Part shown: positions 15,679-24,561 of the stretch, piece by piece
How the letters are laid out: every line of letters begins with the position of its first letter
How positions within the stretch are numbered: the first letter of the stretch is position 1
Assembly: GCF_014696925.1 (NCBI RefSeq)
Contig: NZ_JACJQY010000015.1
Span: forward strand, 42,242 to 106,241
DNA length: 64,000 nucleotides
Direction of reading: 5' to 3'
Source: Phormidium tenue FACHB-1050
GTDB lineage: Bacteria; Cyanobacteriota; Cyanobacteriia; Pseudanabaenales; Pseudanabaenaceae
Notes under the pieces: generated by a model
What the model was told of the DNA's origin: nothing
Seen by the model: the letters and a program-made list of their open reading frames with translations, nothing else
Database searches by the model: none
Made by a program: the position numbers and the translations under genes

Positions 15679-18213
15679 TTAATCTATTACATTATTCACT
15701 GGGCAAATGACTGGGGATCGCCACACTGGCTCTGATGGTGAGTCCGCATAGGCTAATAGTTTCAAGTTTCCATTTGCATCTTTTTCCCAGCCTTGGGCTT
15801 CAATTTTGGGGATGGGTTGCGTGGCAACTGGTTGATTGGACTGAGTGGCAACTTGATTGGACGGGGTTTGAGACGTGGAATTTGATAGCGCGGAGGGGAT
15901 CTCGGACAATCGTAAATCTCGCCAAATCGCTTGACTGGAGATTGATTGGGTGGCATCAGTTGGAGCGCCGCCGCGTCCAGTAGAGATTAGCTCATTGCCT
16001 CGAAAGCGATCGCAAGCCGCCACAATTTGTTTGTTGGTATCGGTTAAGTTATCAGGAAGTTTGACTAAACCTCGGCTGAGATCGTTGTCAGGCGATCGAA
16101 TTTCCACCAGCCCATTAAATTGTGTGCCTAAAGCCGAGGTTGCGGTAATGTCACTGAATGGAGTTAAGCGATTCAACAATTGAAAACCAATTACGCCTTT
16201 AGCCGTGATAATCACTTGTCCACCGAAGCTATTCAAAGAGTTAGCAGTGATATCGCTATTTTCTAAGGGAACTGCCACCAAAAAGTCGGTGTTAATCCGA
16301 ATGTTTCCACCTGTCGCATTACCTAAGGCATTGGTGGAGATGCTGCTAGCATTCCGCAAAAGTGTCAGTGTGGAGTTTATGTTAATGTTGCCGCGAGAGC
16401 CACTCAACGAATCAATATTAATCCGTCCCCTATTAAGCAAGATTGATGGCGAAGTAATGGTAATGTTACCCACTGAACCACTTCCAGGGAAGGTGGTACT
16501 GTTACTGCGAAAGTTGCTTGCACTGATAAGACCACCATCACGTACAGTCAATTGATTGCTGTTAACGAAAATATCGCCACCATTTCCCGTACCAAAAATG
16601 GCATTGGCAAATAAACCACTACGTCCACGCTCAACCTGTCCAGAGATATCGATTAACTTCGCATTCACCACTAAGTTCCCTGCGTTGCCACTACTAGCAG
16701 TCCCAACAGAAATCTGCGCTCCGTTGTTAATAGATAGATTGTCTGATGTAATTGTCAGTATCCCTCCATTTCCTGTTGAGCCTACTTCTGCTGCGGATGA
16801 GATACCTGTCGGGAAAGCATTGGTCCCGAATAGGCTGATGTTTTTTGCGATAACCTCTAGATTACCTGCATTACCCCTTCCAAAAGTACTAGTTGTGAGA
16901 CTCGCACCATTCAAGATTTGCAGGTTATCAGTAGTAACAGTTATTTTTCCGCTATTACCTGTCACTGGTGTGTTTAGAACCTGTGAAAATATTCCACTTG
17001 GATAGAAATCTGGAAGAATAGCAGATCTTCCCGATAAAATTATTTCACTAGCATTAACTTTGATCTCGCCAGCAGTCCCAGAACCTAACACCCCCGCACT
17101 AATCTGCGCTCCGTCTATCACTTCTAATTTTTTTGTGGCGATCGTAATATTGCTGCCATTTCCCGTAGAAGCTGATGAAGTGTCTGTAAATATGCCACTA
17201 GCAAAAGGGAAGTTAGATTCTCCCCTTGCTGAGAGAAGTTCAGTAGCACGAACAAATATCTCGCTTCCATTACCATTTCCCAAAGAAGAAGATCGCAGAA
17301 CTGAACCATCATTTAGGGTTACTTGTCTGCCTTGCACCTGAATGCTGCCTCCACCGTTGATCCCGCTTACATCTACTAAAGCGGATTGCTCTAGTCGAAT
17401 GTTACCAAGATTAGGAGCATTATCGTAATTTAATCGCCACCCATTAGCAGTTTGCGCGATCGCCACAAACCCATTACCAGCGACGCTACCCAGTTCGATG
17501 CGTCCGCTATCTGCGGTCAATTTTGCGCCTTGAAGATTTATATCACCACCAACAAAAGCCAGAGTGCGCCCACTCTGCACACCCAAAGGTGGGTTGGGAG
17601 GTCGAAAGATCTGTAGAAAATCAGGAGGGCTATAAACCAAACCAACACCGAGTCCTTGTGCTGCGATCGCGCCATTAGTTGTGCCGTTAAACTGCAAGCC
17701 AACGGGAGTACTTACTAACAATAGAGGTGATGTCGTTTGCGTACTTGCATTAGCTCTAAATTCACTCCCATCTAGAAACCTAACGCTATTAGCTGTAGTC
17801 GCTAAAAATGAGCCTCCTATTTGCAACCTCGCATTTTGCCCAAAAACAATTCCATTAGGATTAATCAAAAACAAGTTAGCATTGCCAATGGCACTAATTA
17901 TTCCATCAATGCTAGAGAGATTACCTCCAGTTACCCGCACTAGAATGTTTTGGATCGCGGGGGAATTAGCGAAATCTGCCCTCTCACCACTAATCAAGGA
18001 AAACTGGCTAAAACTATGAAATAAATTGGTATTTGCTGTTGTCCCTCCTGTGATTGTGAAAACAGGGCCCCCACCAACAACCGAAGGATTTGGTAATGTG
18101 GCATCTGGAGTAATTTGGGCAAATATATGGTGTGGATTACATAATGCAGAAATATTCGCTAATACAAAAGTAGCGATCGCATTTCTAAGACAATTCTGCC
18201 GCAAAATCTTCAT
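15679..18213 (-). CDS. TpsA1: filamentous haemagglutinin-type exoprotein
   Basis: This 844-residue paralogue of TpsA2 has the same domain order: signal peptide, TPS domain (NLFHSFSQFSLISG, NPNGIVFGQNARL, GGSFLATTANSV), beta-helix repeats and the EAQGWEKD C-terminal segment. It carries an extra segment of about 25 residues (GVGLVYSPPDFLQIFRPPNPP) after the TPS domain that TpsA2 lacks. It is first in the likely tpsA1-tpsA2-CHAT operon, 25 bp ahead of tpsA2 and divergent from tpsB across a 398-bp gap. The ligand or adhesion target is unknown. Confidence 0.93.
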   Translation of the reverse strand: MKILRQNCLRNAIATFVLANISALCNPHHIFAQITPDATLPNPSVVGGGPVFTITGGTTANTNLFHSFSQFSLISGERADFANSPAIQNILVRVTGGNLSSIDGIISAIGNANLFLINPNGIVFGQNARLQIGGSFLATTANSVRFLDGSEFRANASTQTTSPLLLVSTPVGLQFNGTTNGAIAAQGLGVGLVYSPPDFLQIFRPPNPPLGVQSGRTLAFVGGDINLQGAKLTADSGRIELGSVAGNGFVAIAQTANGWRLNYDNAPNLGNIRLEQSALVDVSGINGGGSIQVQGRQVTLNDGSVLRSSSLGNGNGSEIFVRATELLSARGESNFPFASGIFTDTSSASTGNGSNITIATKKLEVIDGAQISAGVLGSGTAGEIKVNASEIILSGRSAILPDFYPSGIFSQVLNTPVTGNSGKITVTTDNLQILNGASLTTSTFGRGNAGNLEVIAKNISLFGTNAFPTGISSAAEVGSTGNGGILTITSDNLSINNGAQISVGTASSGNAGNLVVNAKLIDISGQVERGRSGLFANAIFGTGNGGDIFVNSNQLTVRDGGLISASNFRSNSTTFPGSGSVGNITITSPSILLNRGRINIDSLSGSRGNININSTLTLLRNASSISTNALGNATGGNIRINTDFLVAVPLENSDITANSLNSFGGQVIITAKGVIGFQLLNRLTPFSDITATSALGTQFNGLVEIRSPDNDLSRGLVKLPDNLTDTNKQIVAACDRFRGNELISTGRGGAPTDATQSISSQAIWRDLRLSEIPSALSNSTSQTPSNQVATQSNQPVATQPIPKIEAQGWEKDANGNLKLLAYADSPSEPVWRSPVICPVNNVID

Positions 18214-18611
18214 GTTATCTCAACCTTAATTGTGGAGTATAAACTAACAACTTTTTTGATACCTAATATCACCTGATGTGAATTTACTCTACCTCACTAA
18301 GTTCATAGATTTTTGATGATAATGTTATAAATATATGCACTCAATGATAAATAGCGTCAAAATCTACATTGCTTACTATACAAGTAGCAGAAATTTTTGG
18401 AGCTTTACATCTAATTGTGTTTAGCTATTTAAAGAAGGCTCACCATAAAGTACAACAAAATCAAAAAACAAAGAGAGGGAGGCTACTCTTTATGTCTTAA
18501 CTTTCTTCTTGGCTTTATGGCTTTACTAAAGTGGTGATCTCTATACTATATTGTTGAGCAATTAGTTTTGTGTATACAGGCAAAACTTGTATGTGTGGAG
18601 AGATATCGTAG
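18214..18611. other. Divergent intergenic region between tpsA1 and tpsB
   Basis: This AT-rich 398-bp gap must hold promoters for both directions. The ATAACTTT direct-repeat box found at other secreted-protein genes here was looked for and not seen. GGAGAG lies 9 nt before the tpsB ATG. No palindromic element is present. Confidence 0.5.
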
Positions 18612-20312
18612 ATGCGGTTACTTTGGAAACCTATTGTCTTTTGTAGTGTGATCGCCATATTTGGTTGTTTTTTAGAAAAAGATTCTATTCTTGCCCAACC
18701 TATTAGTCCCTCTGATTTAGTTCCTCCTAGTCCTACCAGACCAGAAGTACCACCACAGTTTTTACCTCCCATTGATCAACTACTAAAGCCAAATAGCCCC
18801 CAAATTCAACCGAACTTAGAAATACCCGATGCAAACAATACTTTTGTGGTGCAGCAATTCCAAGTTATTGGTAGTACGGTGTTCTCGGCTGATGAGTTAA
18901 CTGCGGCTGTCAAACCTTTTACTAATCGTCCCATCAGTTTCAGTGAATTATTGCAAGCAAGGGCAGCGATCGCAGATTTATACATCCGTAACGGATACAT
19001 CACATCAGGCGCTTTTATCCCTCCTCAAGAGACGAATAATGGCAATATCACAATTCAAGTCGTTGAAGGTAAGCTCGAAGAAATTCAGATCTCAGGGACA
19101 AATCGCGTTAACCCTAACTATATTCGCTCGCGGTTAGAAGTAGCAACGGGCGCTCCTTTAAACCGCGATCGCTTGCTCAATGCTTTGCAATTATTGCAGC
19201 TAGATCCTTTATTCTCGTTTGTTTCTTCAGAACTCAAAACTGGCTCACAACTAGGAACCAGCATCTTAGAGGTTAAGGTTGAAGAAGCAAATTCCTTTAA
19301 TGTCAGGGCAAGCCTTGATAATTATGCGTCTCCTAGTGTTGGGCAGTTATCGCGTCAGGTTGAAATAAGCGATCGCAACTTACTGGGTCTAGGCGATCGC
19401 ATTATCGCCACCTATGGTAATACCGATGGTCGAAATCAGTATAATCTCGGCTACACATTGCCAGTTAATGCCTATAACGGGACTTTGAGTTTTATTTTTA
19501 GCAATACCAACAGCAATGTGGTCGAATCCGAATTCAAAATTCTGGATATTTATTCCAACTCTACAAATTACGAATTAACTTTTCGCCAACCACTCATCCA
19601 AACTCCTGCCCAAGAATTTGCGCTCGGTTTGACCGCATCTCATAGCGACAGCTTTACAACCTTGCTCAAGTTACCAATTCCTATTTCAGCAGGTTCAGAT
19701 GATTTCGGTAAAACTAAGCTCTCAGCTTTACGTTTTTTTCAAGACTATACACAGCGTAGTAGCGAGGATGTGATTGCCTTGCGATCGCAGATTAGTCTAG
19801 GGCTAGGTGGTTTTCTCAATTCTACGGTTAATCTCAAATCACCAGATAGCAGTTTTGTCGCTTGGCGTGGGCAGTTGCAATACATTCGGGCTTTAGCCAC
19901 AGACACATTGCTGATCGTGAGTGGCGGACTCCAGTTTGCCGATCGCCCTTTGCCAGCCGCAGAAAAATTTAGTCTAGGAGGTTCTCAAAATGGTCGAGGT
20001 TATCGCCAAGATGTTCTAGTTGGTGATAGTGGAATGAATGTTTCCTTAGAAGCAAGATTTCCGATTGCCCGTGTTCCAGAATTACAAGGACTGTTGCAAC
20101 TTGTCCCTTTTATTGATGTAGGAAGTGTGTGGAATAATGATGGTTCTGCTTCTACTGGCAATAACTGGATATTAGGAACAGGGTTAGGGCTGCGTTGGCA
20201 GATGGGCGATCGGCTTACAGCTAAATTAGATTACGGTTTACCCCTAATTTCCATAAGGAATAATCGTCAAGACAATAGCATCTATTTTTCACTGTCGTAT
20301 AGGCTATTTTAA
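18612..20312 (+). CDS. TpsB: ShlB/FhaC/HecB-family outer-membrane transporter
   Basis: The 566-residue pore-forming partner exports the TpsA proteins across the outer membrane. A signal peptide (to about residue 29) and a Pro-rich linker (to about 70) are followed by POTRA domains beginning FVVQQFQVIGSTVFSADEL, with GYITSGAFIPPQ and VVEGKLEEIQISG. The ShlB barrel runs from about 225, including LGYTLPVNAYNGTL, and ends ISLYF-like (SIYFSLSYRLF). Length and order are normal. Its divergent placement next to two tpsA genes makes the substrate assignment strong. Confidence 0.94.
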   Translation: MRLLWKPIVFCSVIAIFGCFLEKDSILAQPISPSDLVPPSPTRPEVPPQFLPPIDQLLKPNSPQIQPNLEIPDANNTFVVQQFQVIGSTVFSADELTAAVKPFTNRPISFSELLQARAAIADLYIRNGYITSGAFIPPQETNNGNITIQVVEGKLEEIQISGTNRVNPNYIRSRLEVATGAPLNRDRLLNALQLLQLDPLFSFVSSELKTGSQLGTSILEVKVEEANSFNVRASLDNYASPSVGQLSRQVEISDRNLLGLGDRIIATYGNTDGRNQYNLGYTLPVNAYNGTLSFIFSNTNSNVVESEFKILDIYSNSTNYELTFRQPLIQTPAQEFALGLTASHSDSFTTLLKLPIPISAGSDDFGKTKLSALRFFQDYTQRSSEDVIALRSQISLGLGGFLNSTVNLKSPDSSFVAWRGQLQYIRALATDTLLIVSGGLQFADRPLPAAEKFSLGGSQNGRGYRQDVLVGDSGMNVSLEARFPIARVPELQGLLQLVPFIDVGSVWNNDGSASTGNNWILGTGLGLRWQMGDRLTAKLDYGLPLISIRNNRQDNSIYFSLSYRLF

Positions 20313-20345
20313 TTTTCAGTTCAGAATGTTTGATTACAGCGCTTA

Positions 20346-20461
20346 TATAACAATGAAAGAGATAGCAAGGACAAATCAAAACCCAAATAAATGAAGGCGG
20401 CGCAAAGCGCCGCCTTCATTTATTTGGGTTTTATGCTCTAAGCAAAACTTTCATTGCTATA
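20346..20461. mobile_element. TATAGC palindromic element E5
   Basis: It starts TATAACAATGAAAG, ends TCATTGCTATA, and has arms AAAACCCAAATAAATGAA with core GGCGGCGC-AAA-GCGCCGCC. It lies downstream of both tpsB and the first CGWW peptide gene, so it may serve as a shared terminator. Confidence 0.75.
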
Positions 20462-20498
20462 ACTCAAAACATTTTTTGTAATATTAGTTTGAAGCAAT

Positions 20499-20675
20499 TT
20501 ACCACCATCCACAACTAGGTAGATGACGAGGACACCCACCAAGCATCCGTATCCCCGATAATTCCAAATTAGTAGTGGTGTTTTTAGGCTGAGAAATTGC
20601 TATAGCAGCAGTGCTGAAAGTGAGAAGAGTAGATGTCGCGATCGCAGAAGCTGATAGTAGAGAAGATATTTTCAT
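20499..20675 (-). CDS. Small secreted peptide with C-terminal CGWW (peptide 1)
   Basis: The 58-residue precursor starts at ATG 20675 (MKISSLLSAS); a TTG four codons earlier is less likely. A Sec signal peptide ends in AIA at about residue 26. The mature part is only about 32 residues and ends GGCPRHLPSCGWW, with two cysteines six residues apart. It is a clear paralogue of the peptide at 21421, sharing signal sequence, ISQPKN-TTN and the CGWW end. It has a long leader and the shared direct-repeat promoter. No known family is recognised. A disulfide-bonded exported peptide is inferred. Confidence 0.65.
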   Translation of the reverse strand: MKISSLLSASAIATSTLLTFSTAAIAISQPKNTTTNLELSGIRMLGGCPRHLPSCGWW

Positions 20676-20857
20676 AATTAACCCCAATGATTTTACGATT
20701 TGAATTCAAGAATTCTAATTTAGATTCAGCTTAGTAATTATTCTGATTCCCTACCCCAAACACATAACTATAAAAGCTCAATTTCAATCTCTATTTTCTG
20801 ATAGATATAGAAGCCAGTAGATTAGAGAAACTTGTTGTAGTAATTAACTATAGAATT

Positions 20858-20912
20858 AATATATTCCATTTAAAGAGTGATTGTCTATCCTGAAAAGTTA
20901 TAGGAAAGTTAT
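20858..20912 (-). promoter_or_regulatory. Direct-repeat promoter of CGWW peptide 1
   Basis: On the minus strand ATAACTTT (20905-20912) and ATAACTTT (20894-20901) are followed after 6 bp by TAGACA (20882-20887). An 18-bp spacer and TATATT (20858-20863) complete it. A leader of about 175 nt is predicted. Confidence 0.72.
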
Positions 20913-21047
20913 CATATGCTTCATTGCAGATGTCATTAACAATCCGCATTGCTACCTCCAAAAAATTCTAGAAAATAAACTTCCTCTATCCTTATAGAAT
21001 TTAGAATATTACTATCTTCATGCAAATATCTAGGGATTTTTAGTATA
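20913..21047. other. Intergenic region without recognised gene
   Basis: This AT-rich stretch between the peptide 1 promoter box and element E6 holds no ORF or repeat that I can support. Confidence 0.4.
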
Positions 21048-21163
21048 TATAGCAATGTAAGTTTTGATTAGGACATAAAACCCAAAAGATGAGTGGCGGC
21101 GCGAATCGCCGCCACTCATCTTTTGGGTTTTGATTTGTCCTAGCTATCTTTTACGTTGCTATA
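21048..21163. mobile_element. TATAGC palindromic element E6
   Basis: A 116-bp element runs TATAGCAATGTAAG...CGTTGCTATA with arms AAAACCCAAAAGATGAGT and core GGCGGCGC-GAA-TCGCCGCC. It shares its final TATA with E7. Confidence 0.75.
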
Positions 21164-21275
21164 GCAAAGAAAGTTTTGCTTAGGACTTAAAACCCAAGAA
21201 TCGAGTAGCGGCGCTTCGCGCCGCTACTCGATTCTTGGGTTTTGGTTTGTGCTAGCTAACTCTTTTTTGCTGTAA
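21160..21275. mobile_element. TATAGC palindromic element E7
   Basis: It starts TATAGCAAAGAAAG and has arms AAAACCCAAGAATCGAGTA with core GCGGCGC-TTC-GCGCCGC. The right end, TTTTTTGCTGTAA, is diverged. It sits directly after E6 in tandem. Confidence 0.7.
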
Positions 21276-21420
21276 ATATGGATTAGCAAGGTGGGCAATG
21301 CCTACCTTACTATGTTAATTGCAATTCAGAATGTTTGATTACAGAGCTTATAGCTCAAAAAGACTTTTGCAGTTCGTTTTGAGTTATGAAATCTGTAAAT
21401 CAATATGAGTTTGAAGCAAT

Positions 21421-21678
21421 CTACCACCATCCACACAACCATTCAAATCCAGCAGGACATCCCCTGCCAGAGTATTCCTCAGATTCTTCGTCATCTTCCT
21501 CTCCTTTTTCAACTTTGTCAGCGATCTTCAGTGGGGGATGCTCTGAGATTTGAATAGACTGTGATTCTATGTTCGTAGTGATATTCTTAGGCTGAGAAAT
21601 TGCTAAAGCAGCAGTGCTGAAAGCGATTAAAGTAGATGCTGCGATCGCAGAAGCTGATAGTAGAGAAGATATTTTCAT
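21421..21678 (-). CDS. Small secreted acidic peptide with C-terminal CGWW (peptide 2)
   Basis: The 85-residue precursor starts at ATG 21678. A Sec signal peptide ends in ALA at about residue 26. A mature part of about 59 residues contains an acidic stretch (EKGEEDDEESEEY) and ends GRGCPAGFEWLCGWW, with cysteines seven residues apart. Signal peptide, ISQPKNITTN and GCP...CGWW are shared with peptide 1; the acidic middle is absent there. Leader and promoter are also conserved. The function is unknown; an acidic propeptide guarding a short C-terminal active part is a possibility. Confidence 0.68.
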   Translation of the reverse strand: MKISSLLSASAIAASTLIAFSTAALAISQPKNITTNIESQSIQISEHPPLKIADKVEKGEEDDEESEEYSGRGCPAGFEWLCGWW

Positions 21679-21863
21679 GATTAACCCCAGTGATTTTACG
21701 ATTTAATTGGAAGGAATATAATTTAGAATCAATTTAGTAATTATTTTGATTCGCCCCCCGACCCGACACATATCTAGAAAGACTAGTTTCATTCTTTATT
21801 TCTCTAATAGATATAGAGAACAGTAGAACTGAGAAACTTGTTTTAGAACTTGACTATGAAATT

Positions 21864-21918
21864 ACTATATTCTGTTCAAATAGTTAATGTCTATACTAAA
21901 AAGTTATAAGAAAGTTAT
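21864..21918 (-). promoter_or_regulatory. Direct-repeat promoter of CGWW peptide 2
   Basis: On the minus strand ATAACTTT (21911-21918) and ATAACTTT (21900-21907) precede TAGACA (21888-21893) by 6 bp. An 18-bp spacer and TATAGT (21864-21869) follow. The layout matches the peptide 1 promoter closely, with box-to-start distances of about 222 and 219 bp. Confidence 0.72.
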
Positions 21919-22148
21919 TAGCAATTGCCAAATCAGAATATTAAAATAAATTAGCCTAAAATGCTCCTGAATACTTAGAGCTATACTAATTTTAATTGTC
22001 TAAATCTACTTTTTGTCGCCAAGAGCAGTTTATAAAAAATTCTTATCTTGCATAACTTAAAATGAAGATTATTGATTTTTACTGGAAAATTACAAGATTT
22101 TTTCTGTTGGCAGTAAAGCTTCTCATCTATGCATTGCTTCGCAATTAT

Positions 22149-22421
22149 TTAGTTTTTTTCAGCATGAGCAATCAAACATTTCGAGTCATCAATCAATCCC
22201 TGAGGAGAGTATGTGACTTGGCGGTTACTCATTAGTTTTTTAGCTTCAGCGATCAAGTGCTTTGATTCATATATCAATGCTTGATGCGATGGTGAGTGTA
22301 TAGTCGGCTGACAACTTTTATGCTGTGAATGAGAAAATCCCTCGCTAATAGAGTGGTTCGTCATACGGTTAGAAATATCAATATTTGTGTTTGAAAGAGC
22401 TTCTACTTTGTCGTAATTCAT
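22149..22421 (-). CDS. Small hypothetical protein with a duplicated helical motif
   Basis: The 90-residue protein has no signal peptide. The C-terminal half holds two imperfect copies of a helical segment: SHQALIYESKHLIAEAKKLMS (about 46-66) and SPQGLIDDSKCLIAHAEKN (about 72-90). The N-terminus is Asn/Ser/His-rich. It starts at ATG 22421, on the same strand as the metalloprotease upstream, about 120 bp after its stop. The direct-repeat promoter box was not found in front of it. No family is recognised, and coding status rests on the repeat and on length. Confidence 0.45.
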   Translation of the reverse strand: MNYDKVEALSNTNIDISNRMTNHSISEGFSHSQHKSCQPTIHSPSHQALIYESKHLIAEAKKLMSNRQVTYSPQGLIDDSKCLIAHAEKN

Positions 22422-22543
22422 ACTATTTATCTAATTTTTTAAGTAGTGTTACAGTTTATTGAAGCTCTAATTCGTCCAGAAGTACTTTAAGTAAGTGCTT
22501 TTCGCTGTTACGTCTCAGCCAATGAAAATACAAGAAGAACAAT

Positions 22544-24172
22544 CTAGCGCACAGCCCATAAAGAAGATGAATCACCTAACCACCAAGGAGTTAATGAGTC
22601 CCCTAGTAATTGAGAACTATCAGAAATAGAAGATGTTTGAGATTTATTGCTGCCAAGAACAACATTCGACTTGGTTAGCTCAGCACCAAACTCAAGCCCT
22701 TGGCTGATTTGCTGTTGATCCAAGATTGAGAATACAGTGTTCTGGAAATTTAGAAGAGGCTGAGCAGATCCAAAATCCACGAACTGAGAAGCAGCAGATA
22801 TACCCAAATCAATAGCAGAAGACTCTTCACCGACTAACATCGCACCTTCAGCTTTACCAGTTAGAGCGTCGATATCATTGCCATAGTCGGTAGCATAGCC
22901 ATCAAAAAGCTGCAAAAACTCGATACTATCACCATCAAGGGAGTCGAAAATCGCTTCTTCTCCAAAAGCGCCCTTAATGCCTTGCCACCAGCCGCCTGTG
23001 CGGGCAAAAAACTCCTGCCACCAGCCACCTGTTCGAGCATAAAGCTCTTGCCACCAGCTTCCTGAACGGGCTTCGAGAGATGGATTAGCGATCGTTTTAG
23101 GCATGTAGATGTCAGAGTTGTCGAACATCACAGCCATCGCACTATTGATATTTTGCGTTGTCTTTTGACTAGCAATCTGCCTGGCTTCCATTTCTAACTG
23201 AGCAAAATTAATGGTCTTATTGATACCACCTATGGCAATGTCCCAACCGATCGCATCAAAAGCAATCAAATCTAAACCTGTAATTTTGGCGGTCTGACCA
23301 CGCTGAATTTCGGCATCCATGATCCCGCCAGACTGCCAGTGACTTGCCTGAAAGCCATTGCCACCCCTAGTCGTATCCACGCCACTATCAAAGCTACCAA
23401 CAAAGGACATACCATTAGTCCCAATTCCAAAGTATTGATTGCCACCAACACTTAAATCTATGTTTGTTTTGCTTCCAACCCTACTTTCATTGGAATAGCG
23501 GAAAAGGTCTAGAGTCGAGGCTTGGTTAACACGCTCCTTGAGCGCTGTTAGATATTCCGAGCTACTTAAATTACTAGCGCCAACCCATGGACGATCGATA
23601 CTGCTTTGAAAGCCTAAAACATGACCAATTTCATGAACGGCTACACCAATAAAATCTACTGACGTGGTAGGAACTATGTTCTGACGACTGAAGTTATAAC
23701 TCCAACTCGTATTCGTCCCAGTCAGGTCACGCATGACAATGTAGCCGTCAAGGACATTACTGGCTTTAGTATCTATTCCTCTTCCTACTGACCCCACTGA
23801 TTTGGCGTTAGCACTGTTGATACTTAGTTTGGAGCCAACCTGTTGCGAACTCACAAGTTGATTAGAGACTATAGCGTCATATCTTGCTTCAAATGAACTG
23901 CCATTAACAGTCTGTGAGCTAACTACTTGTAGATCTGTGTTGGTGGGATCGGCATCATTTTTAAGGGCATTAGCATAGGTACTAAACGAGTAATCGTTAG
24001 TTCGAGCAATAGCGCCAGCGATGGTATTGCCAGCAAAGTCTTTTTGGACATCAACAGCAATATTGATGGTCACATTGTCAGTTAAGTATGAAGACCAGAT
24101 TTTGCCAGCCATCTCAAATGCAGCCATCTGAATCTGGGATACGCCTTGTGCGTAACTAAAATTAAATTGCAT
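22544..24172 (-). CDS. HExxH metalloprotease with GGWWQ repeats (copy 1)
   Basis: The 542-residue protein resembles the cyanobacterial NF038122-type metalloproteases. HEIGHVLGFQS at 180-190 supplies the zinc ligands His180 and His184 and catalytic Glu181. The conserved SHWQSGGIMDAEIQRG and GLDLIAFDAIGWDI follow. It lacks a classical signal peptide, so any export must use another route. After the catalytic part, three copies of an 11-residue repeat ([RS]xGGWWQEx[YF]A) occur near 370-400. A conserved tail ending TPWWLGDSSSLWAVR follows. It is 25 bp shorter in context but otherwise highly similar to the tandem copy upstream. The promoter is at 24300-24353. Confidence 0.8.
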   Translation of the reverse strand: MQFNFSYAQGVSQIQMAAFEMAGKIWSSYLTDNVTINIAVDVQKDFAGNTIAGAIARTNDYSFSTYANALKNDADPTNTDLQVVSSQTVNGSSFEARYDAIVSNQLVSSQQVGSKLSINSANAKSVGSVGRGIDTKASNVLDGYIVMRDLTGTNTSWSYNFSRQNIVPTTSVDFIGVAVHEIGHVLGFQSSIDRPWVGASNLSSSEYLTALKERVNQASTLDLFRYSNESRVGSKTNIDLSVGGNQYFGIGTNGMSFVGSFDSGVDTTRGGNGFQASHWQSGGIMDAEIQRGQTAKITGLDLIAFDAIGWDIAIGGINKTINFAQLEMEARQIASQKTTQNINSAMAVMFDNSDIYMPKTIANPSLEARSGSWWQELYARTGGWWQEFFARTGGWWQGIKGAFGEEAIFDSLDGDSIEFLQLFDGYATDYGNDIDALTGKAEGAMLVGEESSAIDLGISAASQFVDFGSAQPLLNFQNTVFSILDQQQISQGLEFGAELTKSNVVLGSNKSQTSSISDSSQLLGDSLTPWWLGDSSSLWAVR

Positions 24173-24299
24173 TACCTGCCTGCCCCAAAAATTCGTAAGT
24201 TGGATTCCCCCCCAACATCAATCTCTAAAAGACAATAGACACACATAAAACTATGTAAATTAACTGAGCTAATAGATAACTGAGTTAATTTCATCAATA

Positions 24300-24353
24300 C
24301 GATAACGCGGACATATATCTGTTGTCACTACCAAAAAGTTATCAGAAAGTTAT
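24300..24353 (-). promoter_or_regulatory. Direct-repeat promoter of metalloprotease copy 1
   Basis: On the minus strand ATAACTTT (24346-24353) and ATAACTTT (24335-24342) are followed after 6 bp by GTGACA (24323-24328). A 17-bp spacer and TTATCG (24300-24305) complete it. The proximal half-site is 163 bp above the ATG. Confidence 0.7.
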
Positions 24354-24460
24354 ACTTCTGCGAAGAAGGGTAAACCAAACCCCAAGATACAGATATCAGC
24401 GCGAAGCACCGATATTTGTATCTTGGGGTTTGTGTGATGACAAGAGTGGCTATAGCTATA
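24351..24460. mobile_element. Degenerate TATAGC-type element
   Basis: The core stem at 24376-24432 (CAAACCCCAAGATACA...) has a decayed centre (CAGCGCGAAGCACCG). The right end, AGTGGCTATAGCTATA, matches the element at 63483. It begins at the distal edge of the metalloprotease promoter box. Confidence 0.55.
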
Positions 24461-24473
24461 AAGTCCAAACCCT

Positions 24474-24522
24474 GTAATTTCAAAGCACAAAATGGCTACG
24501 CCATTTTGTGCTTTGAAATTAC
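24474..24522. repeat. AAAATGGC-TAC-GCCATTTT hairpin
   Basis: A perfect 23-bp stem (GTAATTTCAAAGCACAAAA then TGGC-TAC-GCCA) has the same core as the first hairpin of the composite repeat at 1948 but different outer arms. Confidence 0.7.
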
Positions 24523-24561
24523 ATTTATACATAAGTGGTTATCAGTAAAATTGCTTCTTAA

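Noticed and set aside
18214..18611. Shared direct-repeat operator at tpsA1/tpsB
   Set aside because: No ATAACTTT pair with 11-bp pitch was found on either strand, so these genes are left out of the proposed regulon.
20499..21678. CGWW peptides as lanthipeptide or lasso-type RiPPs
   Set aside because: They have Sec signal peptides rather than RiPP leaders, and no modification enzyme or dedicated transporter gene lies nearby.
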